From positions 1 to 55,454 of the forward strand of contig WRMB01000022.1 of assembly GCA_009777345.1 (NCBI GenBank): DNA of 55,454 nucleotides, read 5' to 3'. The DNA comes from Micrococcales bacterium (lineage in GTDB: Bacteria; Actinomycetota; Actinomycetes; Actinomycetales; Cellulomonadaceae). A program made the position numbers and the translations under genes. Position 1 is the stretch's first letter. Each line of letters starts with the position of its first letter. Shown one piece after another: positions 8,586-16,166 of the stretch. The notes below the pieces were generated by a model, which had not been told where the DNA came from, did not search any database, and was given only the letters and a program-made list of their open reading frames with translations.

Positions 8586-9335
8586 TCACCCCGGTGGGGG
8601 CGACGGCCGCTGGGTCGTCGGCGGAGACCAGCGGAGCAGCAGCACCCCGGTCACCGACCCGGCGGCCAGGACGGCGGCCAGCACGACGATCTGGAACCGG
8701 CCGGCCTCCAGCGGCGAGACACCACCGAAGATGGCACCGACGAACGCCCCCGGCAGGGTGACCAGACCGGTGGTGCGGGTCTGGTCGAGGTTCGGGATCA
8801 ACGCCGAGCGCACCGACTCCCGCGCGATCTGCCTGGTCGCCTGGGCGGGTGTCGCGCCGAGCGCCAACCACCCCTCGATCTCGTCCCACCGGTCGACGAC
8901 CGCACCGGTGAACCGTCGCCCGGTGAGCGTGGCGAAGGTCATGGCGTTGCCGATGACGATGCCGCCCAGCGCCAGCACGTAGCGGGCCGTCGCCGCCAGG
9001 GCCCCGGTGGCGAAGACCACGCCGAGCGCCACCACCACCCCGACCCCGGTCGCACCGGCCACCGTCACGGTGCGCCGGACGCCCCCGCCCAGGCGTCGGC
9101 TCGCGGTCAGCGTCGCCACGACGAACATCACGGTCAGCGCCGCCGCCACCAGTCGCGCGTCGGTGATCGCCTGGTGCAGCACCAGCGCCACCAGGGCCAG
9201 CTGGAGCGCACCGCGGGCCACGGCCGTGGCCGGTGCCCAGCAGACCGGGACGCGCGCTGTGCCCAGCACCGCTACCGCGATCCCGACCAGCGCCGACACC
9301 CCCAGCACCAGGTGCCAGACCTCTGCCGATGCCAC
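8586..9335 (-). CDS. FetB-like permease (UPF0014/YbbM family)
   Basis: A 249-residue integral membrane protein with about six or seven membrane helices. It carries the UPF0014 hallmarks: [13 protein letters not shown], then [18 protein letters not shown], then [20 protein letters not shown] and GAIFGG. E. coli FetB is the permease of the FetAB exporter, implicated in iron efflux and oxidative stress resistance. The ATP-binding subunit FetA, normally adjacent, is absent on both sides, so either it is encoded elsewhere or the permease has a different partner. The GTG at 9335 is chosen because a GGAGG lies seven bases upstream; the longer frame to 9491 lacks such a site and runs into a palindrome. 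Confidence 0.85.
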   Translation of the reverse strand: MASAEVWHLVLGVSALVGIAVAVLGTARVPVCWAPATAVARGALQLALVALVLHQAITDARLVAAALTVMFVVATLTASRRLGGGVRRTVTVAGATGVGVVVALGVVFATGALAATARYVLALGGIVIGNAMTFATLTGRRFTGAVVDRWDEIEGWLALGATPAQATRQIARESVRSALIPNLDQTRTTGLVTLPGAFVGAIFGGVSPLEAGRFQIVVLAAVLAAGSVTGVLLLRWSPPTTQRPSPPPG

Positions 9336-9423
9336 GCGCGGACCTCCGGTCGGTCGCTGCCGGTCCGCTCGTACTGAGTGGGCCTCCGCTTTCGGCACGG
9401 TACCTGAGGCCGGTCGTCCCGGT

Positions 9424-9446
9424 CTCCTCAGCCCGGATCCACCGAT
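9424..9446 (-). repeat. Dispersed repeat, copy 4
   Basis: Read on the minus strand, this matches copies at 77-106, 5025-5052 and (shorter) 7795-7812. The shared core is ATCGGTGGATCCGGGCT with one or two changes per copy. It sits between the fetB-like gene and the large palindrome. See the findings. Confidence 0.6.
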
Positions 9447-9460
9447 GGCTACGGCACGAA

Positions 9461-9520
9461 GTACGAGGTAGCGCACGAGGTACGAGGTCATGGCCTCGTA
9501 CCTCGTGCGCTACCTCGTAC
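9461..9520. repeat. Perfect 27-bp inverted repeat with a 6-base loop
   Basis: Arms 9461-9487 and 9494-9520 are perfectly complementary and the loop is 9488-9493. Each arm carries two copies of a CGAGGTA unit. It lies between two divergent genes (fetB-like and vapB), so it is not a 3' terminator of either, and no U-tract follows. It begins 25 bp before the probable vapB -35 region. A regulatory cruciform or a palindromic mobile repeat are both possible. Confidence 0.9.
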
Positions 9521-9539
9521 CTGGGAACGGCTGGTAGCG

Positions 9540-9569
9540 GTGACACCGGCCGTCCTGTCGGTATATACT
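9540..9569 (+). promoter_or_regulatory. Probable vapBC promoter
   Basis: TATACT at 9564-9569 is an excellent -10 box, with GTGACA at 9540-9545 as a -35 element 18 bases upstream (or TGACAC with a 17-base spacer). The ATG of vapB follows 30 bases downstream. The AT-rich patch between box and gene may hold the autoregulatory operator. Confidence 0.6.
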
Positions 9570-9598
9570 CGCGATATCTATCGAGAGAGGCGGTGGCG

Positions 9599-9835
9599 AT
9601 GTCGACGGCGAAGCTGTTCATGACGGGCAGGAGTCAGGCGGTCCGGCTTCCCAAGGCGTTCCGTTTCCCCGGCACCGAGGTCGACATCCGACGTGACCCG
9701 GACACCGGTGACGTGGTCCTGCGCGCCCGGCCCGACTCGTGGGACGAGTTCTTCGCCCTGGCAGACGCGACCGACATCCCGTCCGACTTCATGGCCGAAC
9801 GTGACCGCTCTGCCGCGCCGGAGCGCGACCTGTGA
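9599..9835 (+). CDS. vapB: VapB-type antitoxin
   Basis: A 78-residue AbrB/SpoVT-like antitoxin. The N-terminus [20 protein letters not shown] is the swapped-hairpin DNA-binding motif of the VapB/MazE superfamily. The acidic tail ([12 protein letters not shown]...) would wrap the toxin. The stop overlaps the toxin GTG by four bases (GTGA), so the pair is translationally coupled. It is preceded by a strong promoter and, further up, by a large palindrome. Confidence 0.9.
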   Translation: MSTAKLFMTGRSQAVRLPKAFRFPGTEVDIRRDPDTGDVVLRARPDSWDEFFALADATDIPSDFMAERDRSAAPERDL

Positions 9836-10242
9836 CACTCCGCATGCTCGACACGAACACGGCGAGCTACATCATCAGAGGCCACCCCCCGCCGGTTCGC
9901 CACCATCTTGTCGCCACACCGTCTGACACCGTGGTGGTGTCCGTCGTCACCAAGGCCGAGCTGCTCTCTGGGGTGGCCCGCAAGGGCAGCCCCGCCGGGC
10001 TCACCCGCCTGGTGGGCGACTTCCTGCGCCGGGTCCGGGTGCTGCCCTGGGACGACGACGCGGCAGCGTCCTACGCCGCCCTCACCGCTTCGTGCGCTGC
10101 TCAAGGGATCACCCTCGCAGCCCTGGACATGATGATCGCCGCCCACGCTGTCGCTACCGACGCGATCCTGGTGACCCACGACGCGGTCTTCGCCCGCATC
10201 CCCGGGGGCGTCCTGAGCGTCGAGGACTGGGCATCGCCGTGA
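9832..10242 (+). CDS. vapC: VapC-type PIN-domain toxin
   Basis: A 136-residue PIN-domain ribonuclease. The four acidic positions are present: MLDTN near the N-terminus, TKAELLSG (Glu), [10 protein letters not shown] (Asp) and LVTHD (Asp). Family members cut tRNA or rRNA when the VapB partner is lost. It is the second gene of the module, overlapping vapB. Length and motifs indicate an intact toxin. Confidence 0.92.
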   Translation: MTLRMLDTNTASYIIRGHPPPVRHHLVATPSDTVVVSVVTKAELLSGVARKGSPAGLTRLVGDFLRRVRVLPWDDDAAASYAALTASCAAQGITLAALDMMIAAHAVATDAILVTHDAVFARIPGGVLSVEDWASP

Positions 10243-10264
10243 GACGCGGCGAACATCGGCCGTG

Positions 10265-10284
10265 GTAAGGCAGATATGCCTTAC
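10265..10284. promoter_or_regulatory. Probable operator palindrome of the second TA module
   Basis: Perfect 8-bp arms (GTAAGGCA and TGCCTTAC) around a 4-base centre, ending just before the AAGGAGG ribosome site of the antitoxin gene. AbrB-type antitoxins bind such palindromes to repress their own operon. A related GTAAGAC palindrome precedes the relB-like gene at 39320-39334. Confidence 0.65.
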
Positions 10285-10298
10285 GAAGGAGGTGCGTC

Positions 10299-10541
10299 GT
10301 GACGACGCTGCAGGTCACAGCCAAAGGCCAGATCACACTGAAGAAGGAGATCCTGGCCCACCTGGGGGTCGGTCCTGGCGACCAGGTCGACGTGGACATC
10401 ACCGCCCGGGGCGTCACCCTGCTGCCCAAGCGGCAGACCGGTTCGATCGACGACTTCGTCGGGATGCTCGCCGGTGTGCCGAACACCCTCACCGTCGACC
10501 AGATGGACGAGATCATCGCCGACGGCTGGGCGGGTCGATGA
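10299..10541 (+). CDS. AbrB/MazE-like antitoxin
   Basis: An 80-residue antitoxin. TLQVTAKGQITLKKEIL is the typical AbrB DNA-binding hairpin, followed by GVGPGDQVDVDI and an acidic C-terminus. The GTG start has a very strong AAGGAGG six bases upstream. Its last codons overlap the next gene (ATGA). Partner of the PIN toxin that follows. Confidence 0.9.
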   Translation: MTTLQVTAKGQITLKKEILAHLGVGPGDQVDVDITARGVTLLPKRQTGSIDDFVGMLAGVPNTLTVDQMDEIIADGWAGR

Positions 10542-10969
10542 AGGTCACGGCTGACACCAACGTGCTGGTCCGCGCCGTCACCTCGGACGACGACGTGCAG
10601 TCGCCGCTCGCGGCCGGCACGCTCCGGGACGCCGAGCTGGTCGCCGTGCCCATCCCGGTCCTGTGCCAGCTGGTCTGGGTGCTCACCCGAGGCTACGACC
10701 TCACCCGCACCCAGGTGGCAGCCGCGGTCCGGGCGCTGACCCAGGCCGCCAACGTCGTCACCGACTCCGCCGCGGTCGATGCCGGGCTGGCCGTCCTCGA
10801 CGCTGGCGGCGACTTCGCCGACGGCGCCATCGCCCACCACGGCACGGCACTGGGCGCCGACACCTTCGTCACCTTCGACCGCCAGGCCGCCCGCCTCGTG
10901 GCTGGGGCTGGTATCCCCGCCCGCCTGCTCGGCATCCCCTCGAGGGAATCGGCAAGCCAGAGGCGGTGA
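10538..10969 (+). CDS. PIN-domain toxin (VapC-like) whose 3' end fuses into a yoeB remnant
   Basis: A 143-residue PIN-domain nuclease: TADTNVLVRAV at the N-terminus, PIPVLCQLVWVL with the usual Glu replaced by Gln, DFADGAIAHHG with an Asp, and FVTFDRQAARL with the last Asp. The expected acidic residue of motif two appears as Q, so catalytic competence is uncertain, although some PIN proteins vary here. The C-terminus (after LLGIP) is atypical. From about base 10936 the DNA carries, in another frame, the C-terminal half of a YoeB toxin, so the last residues SRESASQRR are read out of frame from yoeB DNA. Deletion fusion of two modules is the likely cause. Confidence 0.85.
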   Translation: MKVTADTNVLVRAVTSDDDVQSPLAAGTLRDAELVAVPIPVLCQLVWVLTRGYDLTRTQVAAAVRALTQAANVVTDSAAVDAGLAVLDAGGDFADGAIAHHGTALGADTFVTFDRQAARLVAGAGIPARLLGIPSRESASQRR

Positions 10970-11082
10970 AGTACGACGCCCAAGGCGCCTGGTCCCGTCG
11001 CATCACCGAAGAGCACCGTCTGGTGTACCTGGTGGTGGACGACGCCCTGGTCATCGTCCAGGCGCGCTTCCACTACACCTGA
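10936..11082 (+). pseudogene. yoeB toxin remnant (C-terminal half)
   Basis: In a frame different from the PIN toxin, bases 10942-11082 encode EGIGKPEAV...WSRRITEEHRLVYLV...VQARFHYT and then a stop. This is the C-terminal half of YoeB, including the conserved Glu of PLEG, the Arg of SRR and the terminal His-Tyr. The N-terminal half and the YefM antitoxin are missing. The fragment overlaps the last 34 bases of the PIN toxin gene. It has no start of its own with a ribosome site, so I class it as broken. Confidence 0.8.
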
Positions 11083-11126
11083 CGCCTCCCGGGTTGCCAC
11101 TGCGTGTCGTCACGCAGCCTGGCTGG

Positions 11127-11438
11127 TCAGCGCAGCCGACTCACGACTGCTTGGCGGTCTGCTACCTGGTGGAGGATCGCAAAGACATCGACGAAGTCAG
11201 CACCAGCATACGTCCGGTACCACACGTGGTATCGGAAAACCCGTAGTGCCTCACGCCGGACGTCCGGGTATACCTCTCGCCGCAGATACGGGTTCGACCC
11301 GATGCGGTCGAGCCGCTGGAGCAGGTCGTCCTCAAAGTCGCCGATACGGTGCCTCAGGTCCTCCGTGACTGCGAAGTAGGCCATCTGCTGGTCGATGTCT
11401 CGAAGGGCGTTCGTATCGAGACGAACCTTATGGCTCAT
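11127..11438 (-). CDS. RelE/ParE-family toxin
   Basis: A 103-residue protein with the RelE/ParE fold pattern: an N-terminal strand and helices (DIDQQMAYFAV...HRIGDFEDDLLQRLDRIGSNPYLRR) followed by VFRYHVWYRTY and FVDVFAILHQ. The sequence ends in RQAVVSRLR. The target (ribosome-bound mRNA or gyrase) cannot be told from sequence. Its ATG overlaps the upstream antitoxin stop. It is oriented convergently to the other two modules. Confidence 0.85.
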   Translation of the reverse strand: MSHKVRLDTNALRDIDQQMAYFAVTEDLRHRIGDFEDDLLQRLDRIGSNPYLRREVYPDVRREALRVFRYHVWYRTYAGADFVDVFAILHQVADRQAVVSRLR

Positions 11439-11665
11439 GCGGTGCGCCGGGCGCGACGCTCCAGGACCTGTCCCCTGAACTCGTCGAGAGTGATGTAGTC
11501 AGCCGAAGGACCAGGGCCCATGTCGGCGAGACGACGCTCGACCTCGGCCCGAACGCCTGCCGGGACCTCCTCGTGGTCGATGGACTCCTCGACGGCCCGG
11601 ATCAGCTCTCGCCGTGATTCGGCATCGAGCCGGAGCACCTGCTCCAGGAGCGCGTTGTCGACCAT
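11435..11665 (-). CDS. Antitoxin of the RelE/ParE-type module (addiction-module component-like)
   Basis: A 76-residue acidic, helical protein (LLEQVLRLDAESRRELIRAVEESI...) resembling the short antitoxins found in front of RelE/ParE toxins. The ATG at 11665 gives a typical length, and the frame extending to 11854 is not needed. The stop overlaps the toxin ATG (ATGA). It is divergent from hrpA, with 112 bp between the two starts. Confidence 0.8.
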   Translation of the reverse strand: MVDNALLEQVLRLDAESRRELIRAVEESIDHEEVPAGVRAEVERRLADMGPGPSADYITLDEFRGQVLERRARRTA

Positions 11666-11777
11666 GCCGTCGATTGTACCGGCCGTGACCTTCGGTCGTA
11701 CGGCTGCGGCCGACGTCAGGTGGTCCGGTGGGCGAATGTGGATGCCTGCTCCCCCTCCGGCGTCGGACAATGGGGGC

Positions 11778-14700
11778 GTGTCTGCGCGTGGTCGTCGTCC
11801 GTCGCGTCGTGACGAGCGTCTCGATCGGCTCGCCGCGGCGCGGGCCGCTGTCACCCTGGGGCCGATCGTCTACCCCGAGCAGCTGCCGGTCAGTGCGCGG
11901 CGGGAGGAGATCGCGGCGGCGATCGCGGCGCACCAGGTGGTCGTGGTGTCGGGGGAGACCGGATCGGGTAAGACGACGCAGCTGCCGAAGATCTGCCTGG
12001 AGCTGGGGCGGGGGCGGGCGGGGCAGATCGGGCACACCCAGCCGCGGCGGATCGCGGCCCGGGCCGTGGCCGAGCGGATCGCCGAAGAGCTCGGTACCAC
12101 GCTGGGGCAGGCCGTGGGCTACCAGGTGCGGTTCACCGACACCGCGTCGGACGCCACCCTGGTCAAGGTGATGACCGACGGGATCCTGCTGGCCCAGATC
12201 CAGCGGGACCCCGAGCTGCGGGCCTACGACACGATCATCGTGGACGAGGCCCACGAACGGTCGCTGAACATCGACTTCCTGCTGGGCTACCTGACCGACC
12301 TGCTGCCCCGTCGCCCTGACCTGAAGGTCGTCATCACCTCCGCCACGATCGACTCGGCCAAGTTCGCGGCCCACTTCGGCCCGTCTGGTACGGGTCTTCC
12401 CGATCGGGCCGGGTCGGCCCGATCGGGAAAACCCGTACCAACCGGTGCCGCTCCGGTGATCGAGGTCACCGGGCGCACCTACCCGGTCGAGATCCGGTAC
12501 CGGCCGCTGACGCCGGAGCCGCCCTCGGACGACCCGGACGAGCCACCCGGTCCGGTACCGCGGGGCGGCAGGTCTGGCGGGGCGCGCGGCGCGGCCGACC
12601 GCGACCTGATGACCGGGATCTGCGAGGCGGTGGACGAGCTGGTCGGCCAGGGCCCGGGTGACATCCTGGTGTTCACCAGCGGCGAGCGGGAGATCCGGGA
12701 CGCCACCGACGCGCTGCGGGCTTCGCTCGGGCCGCGGGTCACCGATCCGCGCCACCCGGGGGCCGTCGAGCTGCTGCCGCTGTACTCGCGGCTGTCCGCC
12801 GCCGAGCAGCACCGGGTGTTCGAGCCCCACACCACCCGGCGCGTCGTGCTGGCCACCAACGTCGCCGAGACGTCGTTGACGGTGCCGGGCGTGCGGTACG
12901 TCGTCGACCCGGGCACCGCGCGCATCTCTCGTTACTCCAAGACCACCAAGGTCCAGCGGCTGCCCATCGAGGCGGTCTCCCAGGCCAGCGCCGACCAGCG
13001 GGCCGGGCGCTGCGGGCGGGTGGCCGACGGGGTGGCGATCCGGCTGTACTCGCGTGAGGACTACGCCGGGCGGCCGCAGTTCACCGAGCCGGAGATCCTG
13101 CGTACGTCGTTGGCCTCGGTGATCTTGCAGATGATCGCCGTCGGCGTGGTCTCCGGCCCGGACGAGGTGGCGCGGTTCCCGTTCGTCGACCCGCCGGACG
13201 TGCGGGCGGTGCGCGACGGGGTGGCGCTGCTCACCGAGCTGGGGGCGCTGGCACCGGCCGGGCCGGTTTCACGTGAAACGCCTGTTCGCACCGTGTCGAC
13301 CAAAGCTGCAGGTCAGGGACGTGGCGGGCGGGCGAGGCTGACCGAGACCGGCCGGGCGCTGGCCCGGCTGCCGATCGATCCGCGGCTGGCCCGGATGATC
13401 GTCGAGGCCGGTCGGCGGGGGGTGGCGCGGGAGGTCGTCGTCATCGCCGCGGCGCTGTCGGTGCAGGACCCACGCGAACGACCGGTCGAGGAACGCGAGG
13501 CCGCCGACGCGCTGCACCGCCGGTTCGTCGACCCCACGTCTGACCTGCTGGGCTACCTCAACCTGTGGACCTGGCTGCGGGAGCGACGACGCGAGCTGTC
13601 CAGCTCGGCGCTACGGCGTCGGGTGCGGGGCGAGTACCTGAACTACCTGCGGATCCGCGAGTGGCAGGACGTCGTCACCCAGCTGCGCCAGCTGACCGCC
13701 GAGCTCGGCATCGAGGCCAAGGGCGCTCCCCGTCCCCTAGCCGACCCGGGCGAACCGGTTCCCAGACGGGCCCAGTCTGGCCGGGCCAAGAACCGACCCG
13801 CCGAGACGGACGAGAGGCCAGCGGAACCCGCGGAACGGACCGCATGGTCCTGGGACGCCGACGCCGTCCACCAGTCGGTGCTGGCCGGGCTGCTGTCGCA
13901 GGTCGGGATGCTCCAGGTCGCCGAGCCTCGACCGTCGAGCCGGTCCGGGCCGGGCCGTCCGCCCCGTCCCCGGCAGCGCGCGGAGTACCTGGGTGCCCGG
14001 GGGGCGCGGTTCGCGCTGTGGCCGGCCTCCGCCCTGGCCAAGAAGCCCGCGACCTGGGTGATGGCCGCCGAGCTGGTGGAGACGTCCCGCCTGTGGGCCC
14101 GCGATGTCGCCCGGATCCGCCCGGAGTGGGCCGAGGAGATCGGCGCCCACCTGGTCAAGCGGGTCTACGTCGACCCAGGGTGGTCGGCCCGACAGGGAGC
14201 GGCGACCGTCACCGAGAAGGTGTTCCTGTACGGGGTGCCGCTGGTGGCCGACCGCCGGGTCCTGCTGGCCAAGACCGATCCGACCACGGCCCGGGAGATG
14301 TTCGTCCGGCACGCCCTGGTCGAGGGCGAGTGGCGCACCCACCACCGGTTCTGGGTCGAGAACCGGCGGCTGACCGAAGAGGTCCGGGGGTTGGAGGCCC
14401 GCACCCGGCGGGGTCTGCTGGCCGACGACGCGGTGCTGTTCGACTTCTACGACGCACGCCTCCCAGACGATATCGTCTCCACCCGCCATTTCGACCGCTG
14501 GTGGAACCAGACCCGGCGGGACCAGCCTGACCGGCTCACCTTTACCCCAGAGCTGCTGCTCGGCCCGGAGGCCGACCAGGTCGACGCCGGAGCCTTCCCC
14601 ACGGTGTGGCCGGTCGGCGACGTCCGGCTGACCGTCACCTACCACTTCGACCCGGGCGGCGCGGCCGACGGGGTCGCCGTGCTGGTCCCGATCGCGCTCC

Positions 14701-16142
14701 TGCCTCGGCTGGACCCGGCCCCGTTCACCTGGCTGGTGCCCGGCCTGCGCCACGAGCTGATCACCGCGACCGTCCGCGCCCTGCCCAAACCGCTGCGTGT
14801 CGCCCTGGTACCCGCCCCGGACACCGCCGCGGCGGTGGCGGCGTGGCTGGACCAGAACCCCGGTGCGCGACCCCCGGCGGGCGGTACGGCTCTCGAACCG
14901 GCTGGCGGGTTCCACCAGGCCTTCGCCCAGGCGGTGCAGGCGGTGCGAGACGTCACGGTCCCGGCCGACGCCTTCGACGACGAAAAGCTGCCCGGGCACC
15001 TGCGGGTCACGTTCCGGGTGGTCTCCGACGCCGGGGTGGTGCTGGCCGAGGGCAAGGACCTGACCGTCCTGCAGCATCAGCTGGCGACGCAGGCCCAGGA
15101 TGCTGTGTCCCAGGTGGTCCGCACCGCCCTGCGCACCGCCATGGACGAGGCCCGAGCCGCCTCAGGCCCCCGTCCGGCACCACCCGAGGGACGGGACAGC
15201 GGGAACCACCGTCCGGTGGAGGCCGGGGGAAGTCCCCGGCCCGGAACGTCGTCCCCCCGCCCCGGGAAGGATCTCGAGCAGACCGGGCTGACGTCATGGC
15301 CCCGGCTGGACCGGCCGCTGCCGCTGGAGGTCACCGTGACCAGCGGGGCAGGTCCGGTGCGGGGATACCCGGCGTTGGCGGACGAGCCGGGCACCGTGGC
15401 GCTGCGGGTGCTGGCCGACGAGCCGAGCGCGGCAGTGTCGCACCGGGCGGGGCTGCGCCGGCTGCTGGTCGCCGATGTCGGTCTGCCCACGGCGCGGATC
15501 ACCACCCGGTGGACCGGCACCCAGGCGCTGACGCTCGCCGCCGCGCCGTACCCCAGTACCCAGGCCCTCGTCACCGACGTCCAGCTGGCCGCCGTGGACA
15601 CCCTCCTGCCCGACGATGTCGCCGGTGTCCGCGACGCCGACGCCTACGCGGCGGTCCGCGCGGGCGTCCGCCAACGCCTGGAGGACGAGACGCACACCCT
15701 GGTCGGCACCCTGGTGGACGTGCTCACCGCCTGGCGCGACCTGGATGCCGCCTGTCGCGCGACCACGTCGCCCGCCCTCGTCGCCACCGTGTCAGACGTC
15801 CGCGACCAGCAACAGCACCTGGTCTACGACGGTTTCGTCGCTCGCACCCCACCAGCCCGCCTGCCGCACCTGGTCCGTTACCTCCGTGCCGCCACCTACC
15901 GCCTGGACCGGGCCGGGCACGACCCGCACCGCGACCAGGCCTTGGCCGCCCAGGTGCGCGAGATCACCGACGAGATCGCCGCGGTCCGGGCCGCCGTCGG
16001 CACCGACCCGGCCCGCACCGCGACTCTGGACGACCTGCGCTGGCAGGTCGAAGAGCTCCGGGTCTCGCTGTTTGCCCAGCGGCTGGGCACTCCCGCCCCG
16101 GTCTCGGCCCAGCGCATCCGCAAGGTCCTGGCCAAGGTGTGA
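11778..16142 (+). CDS. hrpA: HrpA-type DEAH-box ATP-dependent RNA helicase
   Basis: A 1454-residue DEAH/RHA helicase. Motifs in order are GETGSGKTTQLPK (about 59-71), TQPRRIAARAVAERIAEELG, DEAHERSLNIDFLL (about 156), SATID (about 188), LPLYSRLSAAEQHRVF, VLATNVAETSLTVPG, and QRAGRCGRVADGVAIRLYS (about 407). The HA2/OB regions and a DUF3418 C-terminal domain follow. E. coli HrpA acts on mRNA and stalled ribosomes. The GTG at 11778 follows a GACAAT box by six bases, suggesting a leaderless transcript. Odd features: a palindrome encodes an extra segment at residues 203-221, a parS core lies at bases 13266-13279, and there are Pro/Arg-rich low-complexity linkers at about 655-720 and 1130-1175. Confidence 0.93.
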   Translation: MSARGRRPSRRDERLDRLAAARAAVTLGPIVYPEQLPVSARREEIAAAIAAHQVVVVSGETGSGKTTQLPKICLELGRGRAGQIGHTQPRRIAARAVAERIAEELGTTLGQAVGYQVRFTDTASDATLVKVMTDGILLAQIQRDPELRAYDTIIVDEAHERSLNIDFLLGYLTDLLPRRPDLKVVITSATIDSAKFAAHFGPSGTGLPDRAGSARSGKPVPTGAAPVIEVTGRTYPVEIRYRPLTPEPPSDDPDEPPGPVPRGGRSGGARGAADRDLMTGICEAVDELVGQGPGDILVFTSGEREIRDATDALRASLGPRVTDPRHPGAVELLPLYSRLSAAEQHRVFEPHTTRRVVLATNVAETSLTVPGVRYVVDPGTARISRYSKTTKVQRLPIEAVSQASADQRAGRCGRVADGVAIRLYSREDYAGRPQFTEPEILRTSLASVILQMIAVGVVSGPDEVARFPFVDPPDVRAVRDGVALLTELGALAPAGPVSRETPVRTVSTKAAGQGRGGRARLTETGRALARLPIDPRLARMIVEAGRRGVAREVVVIAAALSVQDPRERPVEEREAADALHRRFVDPTSDLLGYLNLWTWLRERRRELSSSALRRRVRGEYLNYLRIREWQDVVTQLRQLTAELGIEAKGAPRPLADPGEPVPRRAQSGRAKNRPAETDERPAEPAERTAWSWDADAVHQSVLAGLLSQVGMLQVAEPRPSSRSGPGRPPRPRQRAEYLGARGARFALWPASALAKKPATWVMAAELVETSRLWARDVARIRPEWAEEIGAHLVKRVYVDPGWSARQGAATVTEKVFLYGVPLVADRRVLLAKTDPTTAREMFVRHALVEGEWRTHHRFWVENRRLTEEVRGLEARTRRGLLADDAVLFDFYDARLPDDIVSTRHFDRWWNQTRRDQPDRLTFTPELLLGPEADQVDAGAFPTVWPVGDVRLTVTYHFDPGGAADGVAVLVPIALLPRLDPAPFTWLVPGLRHELITATVRALPKPLRVALVPAPDTAAAVAAWLDQNPGARPPAGGTALEPAGGFHQAFAQAVQAVRDVTVPADAFDDEKLPGHLRVTFRVVSDAGVVLAEGKDLTVLQHQLATQAQDAVSQVVRTALRTAMDEARAASGPRPAPPEGRDSGNHRPVEAGGSPRPGTSSPRPGKDLEQTGLTSWPRLDRPLPLEVTVTSGAGPVRGYPALADEPGTVALRVLADEPSAAVSHRAGLRRLLVADVGLPTARITTRWTGTQALTLAAAPYPSTQALVTDVQLAAVDTLLPDDVAGVRDADAYAAVRAGVRQRLEDETHTLVGTLVDVLTAWRDLDAACRATTSPALVATVSDVRDQQQHLVYDGFVARTPPARLPHLVRYLRAATYRLDRAGHDPHRDQALAAQVREITDEIAAVRAAVGTDPARTATLDDLRWQVEELRVSLFAQRLGTPAPVSAQRIRKVLAKV
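12386..12440. repeat. 26-bp inverted repeat inside the hrpA reading frame
   Basis: Arms 12386-12411 and 12415-12440 are complementary at 25 of 26 positions with a 3-base loop. Translated in frame, it adds about 18-20 residues (SGTGLPDRAG...KPVPT) between motif III and the GRTYPVE strand, where other HrpA proteins run directly through. It looks like a palindromic element inserted in frame. Confidence 0.85.
13266..13279. promoter_or_regulatory. parS core (ParB-binding site) within hrpA
   Basis: GTTTCACGTGAAAC is a perfect 14-bp palindrome identical to the inner core of the bacterial parS consensus; only the outermost T/A pair of the 16-mer differs (G and G here). ParB recognises this sequence to load on origin-proximal DNA. 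It falls in a variable linker of HrpA (about residue 497), coding for VSRE, where extra residues would be tolerated. Confidence 0.8.
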
Positions 16143-16166
16143 CCCTGGGTGGTCGCGGTGGCTGCT

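Noticed and set aside
15221..15242. An 8-bp inverted repeat within hrpA
   Set aside because: Arms are short and pure G/C in a Pro/Arg-rich linker, expected by chance at this GC content.
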